NCBI RefSeq assembly: GCF_001700515.1
Contig: NZ_MAUD01000019.1
Coordinates: 1 to 32,915 of the forward strand
DNA length: 32,915 nt
Reading direction: 5' to 3'
Source of the DNA: Streptomyces lushanensis
GTDB lineage: Bacteria; Actinomycetota; Actinomycetes; Streptomycetales; Streptomycetaceae
The position numbers and the translations under genes are program-made. This document shows, piece by piece, positions 23,326 to 31,294 of the stretch. Under the pieces are notes generated by a model. The model worked only from the letters and a program-made list of their open reading frames with translations. It was not told the origin of the DNA and made no database searches. Within the stretch, counting starts at the first letter, position 1, and every line of letters starts with the position of its first letter.

Positions 23326-24498
23326 CTAGACAAGTGGCGCCGCACTGACGGCAGTTGCCCCGACGGGCACGGGCGGGGCAAGAGGCTCGGGCGACATGAC
23401 GGGCCTCGGCGGGAGAAGAGGCCCGGGCGCAAGGACGGACTCGGACGGGCCGATGGCCATGACGGACTCGGTGACGGCGACACGGCCGCCCAGCCGGGGT
23501 GCCAGCCGACCGGGATCGCCCGTCAGCAGCAGACGTACCGCGGCCCACGGGAGGTTCACTCCGGCGAAGGCGGTCTGGAAGATTCCGGCGGAGGCCCGTG
23601 GGTTGGCCTCCAGCAGGATCGGCCGGCCGTGCCAGTGGCGCAGCTGGACGTTGGAGAGATAGGCGAGCCGGAAATGGCTCACCAGGCGCTGGGCTATGGC
23701 GGTCAGGGCGGGGGCGTCGAGTAGATGGCGGTAGCGCCCGTCCTTGGAGCGGGCGACACAGGTGACCATCTCGCCGCCCGGGGCCGAGAGGCAGTCGATG
23801 CTCACCTCCGGGTCGTCCAGATAGGGCATCACGATGAACTCGGGGACCTTCTCGCCCTGGTCCGCCGCCCGGTCCAGCGCGTCGGCCACCGCGCCGACGG
23901 AGGCGATCGGCCGCGCCGGTGCGAGCAGATCCTGCATGCGCAGGGGTTCGTCGTCGAGGATACGGAAGCCGAACGCCGAGAACTCTCCGGCGGGTTTGAT
24001 ACAGGCGGTGCTGCCCGCGTCGGCTATCTGCCGTGCCGCCGCGCGGAGTTGCTCGCCGTCGGAGACGATCCACCAGGGCGGTACGGGGACACCGATCGCC
24101 TGGGCGGCCTCGTAGGTCAGACTCTTGCTGGTCAGTGTGGAGACCGCGGCGGCCGGTGAGCACATGAGCTTCGTGCCGTCCGCGGCGAAGGCGTCGGCGT
24201 AGGGCGCGAGCGCGTCCAGTCGCCGGGGCGGTATCAGGACGTCGATGGCGTGCCGGCGGCAGAAGTCGAGGGCGAACTCGGCGTAGGCCGCGTTGCTCAC
24301 CCGGTGTGGTTCGACTTCGCCCACGTCACAGGCCGCGAGCGCGGGAGCGTGCCGGCTGATGTTGGAGCCGTAGATACGGACATCGGTGGCGTCGGGGTTC
24401 TCACGCAACATCCGGGCCACCTCGGTGGCGGCGACCCCCGCGCTGCTGAGCCAGATGCGAAGTGCTATCGGGAACGCTCCCCTCGGACAGGGCGACAT
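23326..24498 (-). CDS. ATP-grasp family ligase (380-390 aa)
   Basis: ATP-grasp enzymes join a carboxylate to an amine or thiol through an acyl-phosphate. The N-terminal domain begins ALRIWLSSAGVAATEVARML and has DVLIPPRRLDALAPYADAF. The ATP-grasp core includes SKSLTYEAAQAIGVPVPPWW, ACIKPAGEFSAFGFRIL and PEVSIDCLSAPGGEMV, ending with the Mg-binding LLEANPRASAGIFQTAFAG. A Pro/Val-rich tail of about 50 residues is unusual. Start problem: the only canonical in-frame start near the domain is ATG at 24498, which lacks a ribosome-binding site. GAGGGGAG (24477-24484) sits 8 nt before an AUA codon (24466-24468) that would give M-A-L-R-I-W. Next to an exporter gene, a small peptide or amino-acid conjugate is a plausible product. 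Confidence 0.88.
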   Translation of the reverse strand: MSPCPRGAFPIALRIWLSSAGVAATEVARMLRENPDATDVRIYGSNISRHAPALAACDVGEVEPHRVSNAAYAEFALDFCRRHAIDVLIPPRRLDALAPYADAFAADGTKLMCSPAAAVSTLTSKSLTYEAAQAIGVPVPPWWIVSDGEQLRAAARQIADAGSTACIKPAGEFSAFGFRILDDEPLRMQDLLAPARPIASVGAVADALDRAADQGEKVPEFIVMPYLDDPEVSIDCLSAPGGEMVTCVARSKDGRYRHLLDAPALTAIAQRLVSHFRLAYLSNVQLRHWHGRPILLEANPRASAGIFQTAFAGVNLPWAAVRLLLTGDPGRLAPRLGGRVAVTESVMAIGPSESVLAPGPLLPPRPVMSPEPLAPPVPVGATAVSAAPLV

Positions 24499-25019
24499 GG
24501 CCGCGCGGCACGGGAAATCAGCCCGGGGGAACCCTCCGGTGCCGGAAAACCACGGCCTGCGCGGCGGTGCGCAATCGGGTGTGTAGAGCGGATGATAGCC
24601 CGGATGGGCTGCGGTTTTGTACGTTCGGCGGCAGGCCCTCCCGGTCCGCGCGACGGCGGTCGCCCCCCGCGCGGACGGGCGTCCGCGACGACGGCGCACC
24701 GCCCGCCGGACCTGCCCGGGCCTGCCCGTGCCGAAACCCCTCCGGCCCCCCGTCCCCGGGAGAACCGGCCCCGGTCCCCTCGCCCCGGCGTCCGCCCCGC
24801 GGCGCGCGCGGCCGGAGACGATCGGGTGCGCGGCGGGCGGTGGTGACCGGGGGCTCGGCCGGATGCGGTGTCCGTGGCCGCAGGTCAGCGGGGCGGCGCG
24901 GCACGGGACGGCCGTTCGACCGTGGATCAGTGGGATGATTCCGGGTGTCACCGGAGCGACGGAAGCCCGCGCTCCGGTTTCGGTGCGGTGCCGTGTGCCG
25001 AGGCAGGGAGGAGTCGCTG
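24499..25019. promoter_or_regulatory. Non-coding region between the divergent ATP-grasp and LysR genes
   Basis: No gene is supported in these 521 bases. On the minus strand TATCAT (24592-24597) is a good -10 for the ATP-grasp gene, though its -35 is poor. Just beside it is an AGCCC-GGAT-GGGCT dyad (24597-24610). GGGAGGAG at 25006-25013 is the LysR ribosome-binding site; its promoter is not obvious. Confidence 0.35.
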
Positions 25020-25952
25020 ATGCTGTTCCGTCAGTTGGAGTATTTCGTGGCGGTGGCCAGGGAGAGGCACTTCGCGCGGGCGGCGGAATCCTGTTACGTG
25101 TCGCAGCCCGCGCTCTCGGCGGCGATCGCCAAGCTCGAACGCGAGCTCAACGTCACGCTGATCAACCGGGGGCACAACTACGAGGGCCTCACCCCGGAGG
25201 GCGAGCGGCTCGTCGTCTGGGCCAAGCGGATCCTCGCCGAGCAGGACGCGTTCAAGGCCGAGGTGGCCGCCGTGCAGTCGGGCATCACCGGGACGTTGCG
25301 GCTGGGCACGGAACCCACGGCGTCGACGACCCTGGCACTGCCCGTCGCCGCCTTCTGCGGCGCGCACCCGCTGGCCAAGGTCCAGGTGCGTTCCCGGCTC
25401 TCGGCCCGGGAACTCCACCGCCAGCTCAGGGAGTTCGAGCTGGACGCGGCGATCGCGCACTTCGCCCCCGAGGACCGGGAGAGCCTGCAAGTGGTGCCGC
25501 TGTACCAGGAGAGGTACGTACTCCTCGCGTCGGGCGACCAGCTGATGCCCCAGACCAACACCATGACCTGGGCGGACGCGGCCCAGTTGCCGCTCGCCCT
25601 GCTGACGCCCGACATGCGTATCCGTCAGCTCATCGACAACGTGTTCGCGGACAGCGGTGTCGTGGTGACTCCGCAGGTGGAGACGGACTCGGTGGCCTCC
25701 CTCTACGCCCATGTGGGCGTCGGCGACTGGGCCAGCATCGTGCCGCACACCTGGCTGCGCGCGATGCCGGTGATCGGCAGGCCGAGGGCCGTCCGGCTGG
25801 TCGCCCCGGACGCCAGGGCACAGGTCTCGGTCGCGATCCACGCGGCGACCCCGGGATCGATCGCGGCGCGGGCGTTCGTGAACGCGGCGACGGGTCTGTC
25901 ACTGGACGAGTTCTTCGACCAGCCGCTCCCGGCCGAGCACCGCGTCAGATAG
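25020..25952 (+). CDS. LysR-family transcriptional regulator (310 aa)
   Basis: The N-terminal winged HTH is standard for LysR: MLFRQLEYFVAVARERHFAR, then AAESCYVSQPALSAAIAKLE and LINRGHNYEGLTPEGERLV. The effector-binding domain starts at about 90 (GTLRLGTEPTASTTLALPVA). ATG at 25020 is set by GGGAGGAG 6 nt upstream; the open frame extends farther but without support. It converges on the oxalate--CoA ligase gene, 147 bp away. A LysR-box-like dyad lies in the oxc/ligase divergent region 1.9 kb downstream, so it may be the oxalate regulator. That is inference; its own upstream region shows no matching dyad. Confidence 0.93.
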   Translation: MLFRQLEYFVAVARERHFARAAESCYVSQPALSAAIAKLERELNVTLINRGHNYEGLTPEGERLVVWAKRILAEQDAFKAEVAAVQSGITGTLRLGTEPTASTTLALPVAAFCGAHPLAKVQVRSRLSARELHRQLREFELDAAIAHFAPEDRESLQVVPLYQERYVLLASGDQLMPQTNTMTWADAAQLPLALLTPDMRIRQLIDNVFADSGVVVTPQVETDSVASLYAHVGVGDWASIVPHTWLRAMPVIGRPRAVRLVAPDARAQVSVAIHAATPGSIAARAFVNAATGLSLDEFFDQPLPAEHRVR

Positions 25953-25992
25953 GGCCGGACGCGGCCCCGGCCGGCCGGGCCCCGCGGGGAGG

Positions 25993-26076
25993 TCGGGGCC
26001 CGGGGTTCCGGAGGAGGTCGGGGCCCGGCAGCGTCGGGACCCGGGAGGATCGGGACCCGGCAGTGTCGGGGCCGGG
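25993..26076. repeat. Palindromic repeat array, 16-bp period, between convergent genes
   Basis: TCGGGRCCCGG (itself palindromic) occurs at 25993, 26018, 26034 and 26050, with a variant at 26066. The last four are exactly 16 bp apart. The array fills the gap between the LysR and ligase 3' ends and could act as a bidirectional terminator or roadblock. Confidence 0.75.
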
Positions 26077-26099
26077 CCCCGCGGCGCCGTCCCCGGGTG

Positions 26100-27740
26100 T
26101 CACTTCGATTCCGCGTACCGCTTCTCCACCGCGCGCCGGTCCAGTCCGCCCTTCGCCGTGTGGGGCAGCGCCGCGACGATCTCCAGCCGGTCGGGCACCT
26201 CGGCGGGGGACAGCCGGTCGCGGCAGTACTGGAGGATCTGCCCGGAGCCGAGGATCTCGTCGTCGCGTACGACCACGACGGCCCCGACCCGCTGCCCGTA
26301 GTGCGCGTCCGGCACCGGGAACACGGCCGCCTCGGACACCCCGGGACAGCCGGCGAGCACGTCCTCCACATGCTCGGGTGAGATCTTCTCGCCGCCGCGG
26401 TTGATGAGGTTCTTGATGTGCCCGGTGAGGAACAGATATCCGTCCTCGTCCAGTGAGCCCAGATCACCCGTGCGGAACCAGCCGTCGGCGAAGCTCCCCG
26501 CCGTCCCGTCCGGGTCGCCGAGATAGCCGCGCATGACGGTGGGACCCTGCACCCACACCTCGCCCTGGGCGCCGACCGGGCACATGCGCCCGCCGCGGTC
26601 GACGACCCGCAGGTCCACTCCGCTGGTCCGGCCGACGGACCCCTGTTTCAGCGGCCCCCACTCCGGCAGCGGTTCGCTGGTCGTCTGGTGCGTGGTCTCG
26701 GTCATCCCGTACGCGGACAGCAGCGGCGCCCCGAGCGTGCGTTCCAGCGCGCGCTGCGTGGCCGCGTTGAGCGGGGCGCTGCAACTGCGTACGAATCTCA
26801 GCGGCGCGAGCTCCGGGCCCGGATACTCCGTCGCCGACCGGTCCAGGAGGATCTCGTGGATGGTGGGGACCGCGGTGAACCAGCTCGCGCCCACGGCCTG
26901 CACGTCGTCCCAGAACGTGTGCGCCGAGAACCGTCCGCGCTCGGGGAGCAGGACGCAGCCCCCGCTGGCCAGCGAGGCCAGCAGGGCCGCGAAGAGCCCG
27001 TGACCGTGGAAGAACGGCATCACCGCGACCGTCGCGTCGCCGGGTCCGAGTTCGTAGGTGGCGCAGATGCCCCGTACGGAGGCCGCCACATTGGCATGGG
27101 TCAGCGGGACCATCTTGGCCCGGTCGGTGGTTCCCGAGGTGAACAGCACGAGGGCGTCGTCGCCGGTCAGCTCGCCGGCCGCGCCTCGTACGTCCCGCTC
27201 CCCGTCCCGCACGCCACGCGCCCCGTCGCCGGGCCCGCCCTCCCCCGTACCGAGCGTGACCGTCGCGCTCCCGTCGCGGGAGACGTCCACGCGCACCGTC
27301 CACGACGGCGTTCCGTCGGCCTCCGAGGCCGTCCCTGCGCCGGCCGCGAGCGGGCCGGTGAGGACCGCCCGCGTGCCCAGCGCGTCGAGCCTTGCGGACG
27401 TCTCCGGCCGCGACAGGGCGGGATCGACCGGCGCGACCACCAGCCCGGCCCGGGCCGCGCCCAGCAGTGCGACCACGAACTCGGCGGTGTTGGCGCAGAC
27501 GAGACCCACCGCGTCACCGCGCCGCAGCCCCGCGCCGCCGAGGCGCTCGGCCATGTCGTCGGCCAGGGCCGCGAGGGTGCCGTAGGACAGGTCCGCCCGG
27601 TTGCCGGTGACGGTGACGACGAGCGCCCGGGCGCCCGGACAGTCGCGTACCTGGCGGTCCAGAAGATCCACGAGGCCCGTGACCGCCGGGGGCCGGTACC
27701 GGTTCGTGTCGCACACGGACGCCGTAGTGGGAACGGCCAT
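26100..27740 (-). CDS. Oxalate--CoA ligase (acyl-CoA synthetase family, 546 aa)
   Basis: Adenylate-forming ligase: ATP loop LVLFTSGTTDRAKMVPLTHA, SAYGMTETTHQTTSEPLPEW, GWFRTGDLGSLDEDGYLFL, then GHIKNLINRGGEKISPEHVE, and the C-terminal catalytic Lys in LPHTAKGGLDRRAVEKRY. The stretches around LPEWGPLKQGSVGR and INRGGEKISP closely resemble plant and fungal oxalyl-CoA synthetases (AAE3/Pcs60). With oxc and frc divergently adjacent, oxalate is the likely substrate: oxalate + CoA + ATP gives oxalyl-CoA. A Gly/Arg/Asp-rich insertion near residues 170-195 is unusual. Start: ATG at 27740, because GAGGAG directly abuts the upstream ATG (27749) and is well spaced only for the second one. Confidence 0.85.
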   Translation of the reverse strand: MAVPTTASVCDTNRYRPPAVTGLVDLLDRQVRDCPGARALVVTVTGNRADLSYGTLAALADDMAERLGGAGLRRGDAVGLVCANTAEFVVALLGAARAGLVVAPVDPALSRPETSARLDALGTRAVLTGPLAAGAGTASEADGTPSWTVRVDVSRDGSATVTLGTGEGGPGDGARGVRDGERDVRGAAGELTGDDALVLFTSGTTDRAKMVPLTHANVAASVRGICATYELGPGDATVAVMPFFHGHGLFAALLASLASGGCVLLPERGRFSAHTFWDDVQAVGASWFTAVPTIHEILLDRSATEYPGPELAPLRFVRSCSAPLNAATQRALERTLGAPLLSAYGMTETTHQTTSEPLPEWGPLKQGSVGRTSGVDLRVVDRGGRMCPVGAQGEVWVQGPTVMRGYLGDPDGTAGSFADGWFRTGDLGSLDEDGYLFLTGHIKNLINRGGEKISPEHVEDVLAGCPGVSEAAVFPVPDAHYGQRVGAVVVVRDDEILGSGQILQYCRDRLSPAEVPDRLEIVAALPHTAKGGLDRRAVEKRYAESK

Positions 27741-28028
27741 GACCACCATCTCCTCGCTCTGGAACTCATACCGGATCTGAGGAATCTGAGGAAACCGTCA
27801 TCTGTGAGCCTGCGCTGGCGAGAAGTGTGCGTCCAATACGCACTGGTGAACAGTTGATAGCAAACGTTTATCAAGCGAGTTGCCGCGCTTCCCGCGCTCC
27901 CGCGACCAGCATCAATAAATGCTGTTTATCGGTTGGTCGCCGATAGGTCTTGGACGGGCGAACGCGCGCCGAACAAGGTGGGACAAGAAGCCGCACAGGC
28001 ATGACCGCCCAAGGAGGACCTCGGAGCC
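27741..28028. promoter_or_regulatory. Divergent control region of the oxalate genes with several dyads
   Basis: This 288-bp gap is clearly more AT-rich than its surroundings. Dyads: GTGCGT-N5-ACGCAC (27827-27843); TTGATA-N9-TATCAA (27854-27874) with AACGTT at its centre, a LysR-box-like shape; CAGCAT-N6-ATGCTG (27907-27924) inside the larger GCGACCA...TGGTCGC (27902-27908 with 27934-27940); and TATCGG-N7-CCGATA (27927-27945). AAGGAGG (28011-28017) is the oxc ribosome-binding site. Exact -10/-35 boxes are not assigned. Confidence 0.7.
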
Positions 28029-29786
28029 ATGACCGCCCCTTCCGCACTGGAGACCGCGTCGACCGCCGACGTTCCGGCCGAGGCCGAGCTCACCGACGGG
28101 TACCACCTGGTCGTCGACGCGCTGAAGCTGAACGACGTCGACACCATCTACGGGGTGGTCGGCATCCCGATCACCGACCTGGCCCGCCTCGCCCAGGCCC
28201 AGGGCATCCGCTACATCGGCTTCCGCCACGAGAGCAACGCCGGTCACGCGGCGGCGGCGGCCGGTTACCTCACGAAACGGCCGGGCGTCGCCCTGACGGT
28301 GTCCGCGCCGGGCTTCCTCAACGGACTGGTCGCACTCGCGAACGCCACCACGAACTGTTTCCCGATGGTGCAGATATCCGGCTCCAGCGAGCGGCACCTC
28401 GTCGACCTCAAGCAGGGCGACTACGAGGAGATGGACCAGCTCGCCGCCGCTCAGCCGTTCGTGAAGGCCGCGTACCGCGTGAGCCGCGTCGAGGATATCG
28501 GCCGCGGTATCGCCCGCGCGCTGCGCACCGCGATCTCGGGCCGGCCCGGCGGTGTGTATCTCGACATCCCGGCCGCGGTGCTCGGCTCGATCATGGACGC
28601 GGAGGAGGGTGCCAAGACGCTGAGCCGTCTTGTCGACCCGGCGCCGCGCCAGCTTCCGGCCCCCGAGGCCGTGGACCGCGCGATCGAGATCCTGGCGGGC
28701 GCCCGGCGCCCGCTGGTGGTGCTCGGCAAGGGCGCCGCGTACGCGCAGGCCGACGAGCGGATCCGTGAGTTCATCGAGTCCACGGGAATCCCGTACGTAC
28801 CGATGTCGATGGCGAAGGGCCTGCTGCCCGACAACCACCCCCAGTCGGCCGCCACCGCCCGCTCGCTCGCGCTGCGCAAGGCCGATGTCGTGGTGCTCCT
28901 CGGCGCCCGGCTGAACTGGCTGCTCAACCACGGCGAGGCACCGCAGTGGAACCCGGACGCCAAGTTCATCCAGGTGGACATCGAGCCCAAGGAGCTGGAC
29001 AGCAACCAGCCCATCGCCGCCCCGCTCGTCGGAGACATCGAGTCGGTGCTCGAAGTGCTCGCCGAGCGGACCAAGCCCGGCCAGATCACCGCTCCCACCG
29101 CCTGGCGTGAGGAGCTGGCGGCGCGCTCGGCGCAGAACGTCGCCAAGATGGCGGAGCGTCTCAAGGCCGACCCGCACCCGATGCAGTTCATGGGCGCCCT
29201 CAAGGCCGTACGGGACGTCGTCCACGAGCGCCCCGAGACGTACATCGTCAACGAGGGCGCCAACGCGCTGGACATCGCGCGCAACGTGATCGACATGCAG
29301 GTGCCGCGCCACCGCCTCGACAGCGGTACCTGGGGTGTCATGGGCATCGGCATGGGCTACGCGATCGCCGCGGCCGTCGAGACCGGCGCGCCGGTCGTGG
29401 CCGTGGAGGGCGACAGCGCCTTCGGCTTCAGCGGCATGGAGCTGGAGACGATCTGCCGCTACAAGCTGCCCGTCGTCACCGTCATCATGAACAACGGCGG
29501 TGTCTACCGCGGCGACGACATCAACCCGCTGGAGACCGACCCGTCGCCGACGACCCTGATGCTCCAGGCGCGCCACGACCTGATGATCGAGGCGTTCGGC
29601 GGCAAGGGCTACCGCGCGACCACGCCCGCCGAGGTCACCGCCGCCCTCACCGAGGCGCTGGCCTCGGGCGGCCCGGCGCTCATCGACTGCGCCATCGACC
29701 CCTCGGCCGGTACCGAGAGCGGCCACATCGCGCATCTCAACCCGAAGGGCATCACCGTCGGCAACATCACGCCGGCGAAGAAGTAG
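28029..29786 (+). CDS. oxc: Oxalyl-CoA decarboxylase (585 aa)
   Basis: Thiamine-diphosphate enzyme converting oxalyl-CoA to formyl-CoA and CO2. The match to the Oxalobacter enzyme is obvious in long runs: [54 protein letters not shown] followed by [41 protein letters not shown] and [16 protein letters not shown]. The ThDP-binding motif is [19 protein letters not shown] through to MNNGGVY. The Glu of [11 protein letters not shown] is the expected cofactor-activating residue. AAGGAGG lies 11 nt before the ATG. It is followed 121 bp later by frc on the same strand, with no terminator between. Confidence 0.97.
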   Translation: MTAPSALETASTADVPAEAELTDGYHLVVDALKLNDVDTIYGVVGIPITDLARLAQAQGIRYIGFRHESNAGHAAAAAGYLTKRPGVALTVSAPGFLNGLVALANATTNCFPMVQISGSSERHLVDLKQGDYEEMDQLAAAQPFVKAAYRVSRVEDIGRGIARALRTAISGRPGGVYLDIPAAVLGSIMDAEEGAKTLSRLVDPAPRQLPAPEAVDRAIEILAGARRPLVVLGKGAAYAQADERIREFIESTGIPYVPMSMAKGLLPDNHPQSAATARSLALRKADVVVLLGARLNWLLNHGEAPQWNPDAKFIQVDIEPKELDSNQPIAAPLVGDIESVLEVLAERTKPGQITAPTAWREELAARSAQNVAKMAERLKADPHPMQFMGALKAVRDVVHERPETYIVNEGANALDIARNVIDMQVPRHRLDSGTWGVMGIGMGYAIAAAVETGAPVVAVEGDSAFGFSGMELETICRYKLPVVTVIMNNGGVYRGDDINPLETDPSPTTLMLQARHDLMIEAFGGKGYRATTPAEVTAALTEALASGGPALIDCAIDPSAGTESGHIAHLNPKGITVGNITPAKK

Positions 29787-29907
29787 CCGTCGCGCGCGGA
29801 CGTTCCGCCCTCCCCCGAACCCCGCGCGCTCTCCTGAACCCCGCGCGTACTCAGCACACCGCACACTCCACCCTCGCACCGAGATCATTCACGAGAAGGA
29901 AGCCAAC

Positions 29908-31164
29908 ATGAGTGAAAAGCCGCTCGCCGGAATCAAGGTGATCGACTTCACCGGGGTCCAGGCCGGTCCGGCGTGTACCCAGATGCTCGCCTGGTTCGGC
30001 GCCGACGTCATCAAGGTCGAGCGCCCCCAGGGCGGCGACGTGACCCGCAACCAGCTCCGGGACATCCCCGACCTCGACGCGCTCTACTTCACCATGCTGA
30101 ACAGCAACAAGCGCTCGCTGGCCATCAACACCAAGACCGCCGAGGGCAAGGAGGTCATGGAGAAGCTGATCCGCGAGTCGGACATCCTGGTCGAGAACTT
30201 CGCGCCGGGCGCCATGGACCGTATGGGTCTGAGCTGGGAGCACATCCACGCGCTCAACCCGCGTCTGATCTTCGGCTCGGTCAAGGGCTTCAACGACGAC
30301 TCGTCGTGGAACGACCTCAAGGTGTACGAGAACGTCGCCCAGGCCGCCGGTGGCGCCGCGTCCACCACGGGATTCTGGGACGGCCCGCCGACCATCAGCG
30401 GCTCGGCCCTCGGTGACAGCAACACCGGCATGCACCTGCTGATCGGCCTGCTGACCGCGATCATCCAGCGCAACGCGACCGGCCTGGGACAGAAGGTGTC
30501 GGTGTCCATGCAGGACGCCGTGCTGAACCTGACCCGCGTCAAGCTCCGCGACCAGCAGCGCCTGGACAAGATCGGCTTCCTGGAGGAGTACCCCCAGTAC
30601 CCGCACGGCGAGTTCGGCGAGGCGGTGCCCCGCGGCGGCAACGCCGGCGGCGGTGGCCAGCCCGGCTGGATCCTGAAGTGCAAGGGCTGGGAGACCGACC
30701 CCAACGCCTACATCTACTTCACGATCCAGGAGCAGAACTGGAAGCGCACCGCTGAGGCCATCGGCCACCCCGAGTGGGTCGAGGACCCGGACTACACGAC
30801 CGCCCGGGCCCGCCAGCCGCGCATCATGGAGATCTTCGGCGAGATCGAGAAGTGGCTGGCCGACAAGACCAAGTACGAGGCGGTCGACATCCTGCGCGAG
30901 TGGGAGGTGCCCTGCGCCCCCGTGCTCAGCATGAAGGAGCTCGCCGAGGACCCCGACATGCGCAAGAGCGGCACGATCGTCGAGGTCGAGCAGAAGGAGC
31001 GCGGTACGTACCTGACCGTGGGCAGCCCGGTCAAGTTCTCCGCCTTCAAGCCCGACATCAAGGGCGCGCCGCTGCTCGGCGAGCACACGGACGAGGTTCT
31101 CGCGGACCTCGGCTACGACGCGAACGACATCCGCAAGCTGCACGAGGACAAGGTCGTCGCCTGA
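29908..31164 (+). CDS. frc: Formyl-CoA:oxalate CoA-transferase (418 aa)
   Basis: Class III CoA-transferase that moves CoA from formyl-CoA to oxalate, giving formate and new oxalyl-CoA for Oxc. Near-identical blocks to the Oxalobacter enzyme include [55 protein letters not shown], and the catalytic Asp in [10 protein letters not shown] (about residue 170). The glycine loop is [15 protein letters not shown], and the ending is [23 protein letters not shown] precedes the ATG by 7 nt. It is probably co-transcribed with oxc; the two form the standard catalytic cycle. Confidence 0.97.
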   Translation: MSEKPLAGIKVIDFTGVQAGPACTQMLAWFGADVIKVERPQGGDVTRNQLRDIPDLDALYFTMLNSNKRSLAINTKTAEGKEVMEKLIRESDILVENFAPGAMDRMGLSWEHIHALNPRLIFGSVKGFNDDSSWNDLKVYENVAQAAGGAASTTGFWDGPPTISGSALGDSNTGMHLLIGLLTAIIQRNATGLGQKVSVSMQDAVLNLTRVKLRDQQRLDKIGFLEEYPQYPHGEFGEAVPRGGNAGGGGQPGWILKCKGWETDPNAYIYFTIQEQNWKRTAEAIGHPEWVEDPDYTTARARQPRIMEIFGEIEKWLADKTKYEAVDILREWEVPCAPVLSMKELAEDPDMRKSGTIVEVEQKERGTYLTVGSPVKFSAFKPDIKGAPLLGEHTDEVLADLGYDANDIRKLHEDKVVA

Positions 31165-31195
31165 CGCGGTGAGACGCGTCCCGACGACCGCTTCC

Positions 31196-31232
31196 CGGGT
31201 GCCCCGCGCGCGATCCGCGTGCAGGGCACCCG
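31196..31232 (+). terminator. Hairpin terminator after frc
   Basis: CGGGTGCCC (31196-31204) and GGGCACCCG (31224-31232) form a perfect 9-bp stem. The 19-nt loop can pair further internally (CGCG repeats). It begins 32 bp after the frc stop. Confidence 0.65.
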
Positions 31233-31282
31233 TCTGCGTGCGCGGTCCGCACGAAGGGGCTGCCCGGCGCCGGGACCGTTCC

Positions 31283-31288
31283 TAAGCT
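31283..31288 (+). promoter_or_regulatory. Putative -10 of a leaderless FAD oxidoreductase gene
   Basis: TAAGCT ends 7 nt before a GTG at 31295. There is no ribosome-binding site for any of the three clustered GTG codons (31289, 31295, 31301), which supports a leaderless start at 31295. The -35 is weak. Confidence 0.4.
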
Positions 31289-31294
31289 GTGTCC

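Noticed and set aside
28029-29786. Acetolactate synthase or pyruvate oxidase as identity of the ThDP enzyme
   Set aside because: Long motif matches to oxalyl-CoA decarboxylase and the adjacent frc leave little doubt about Oxc.
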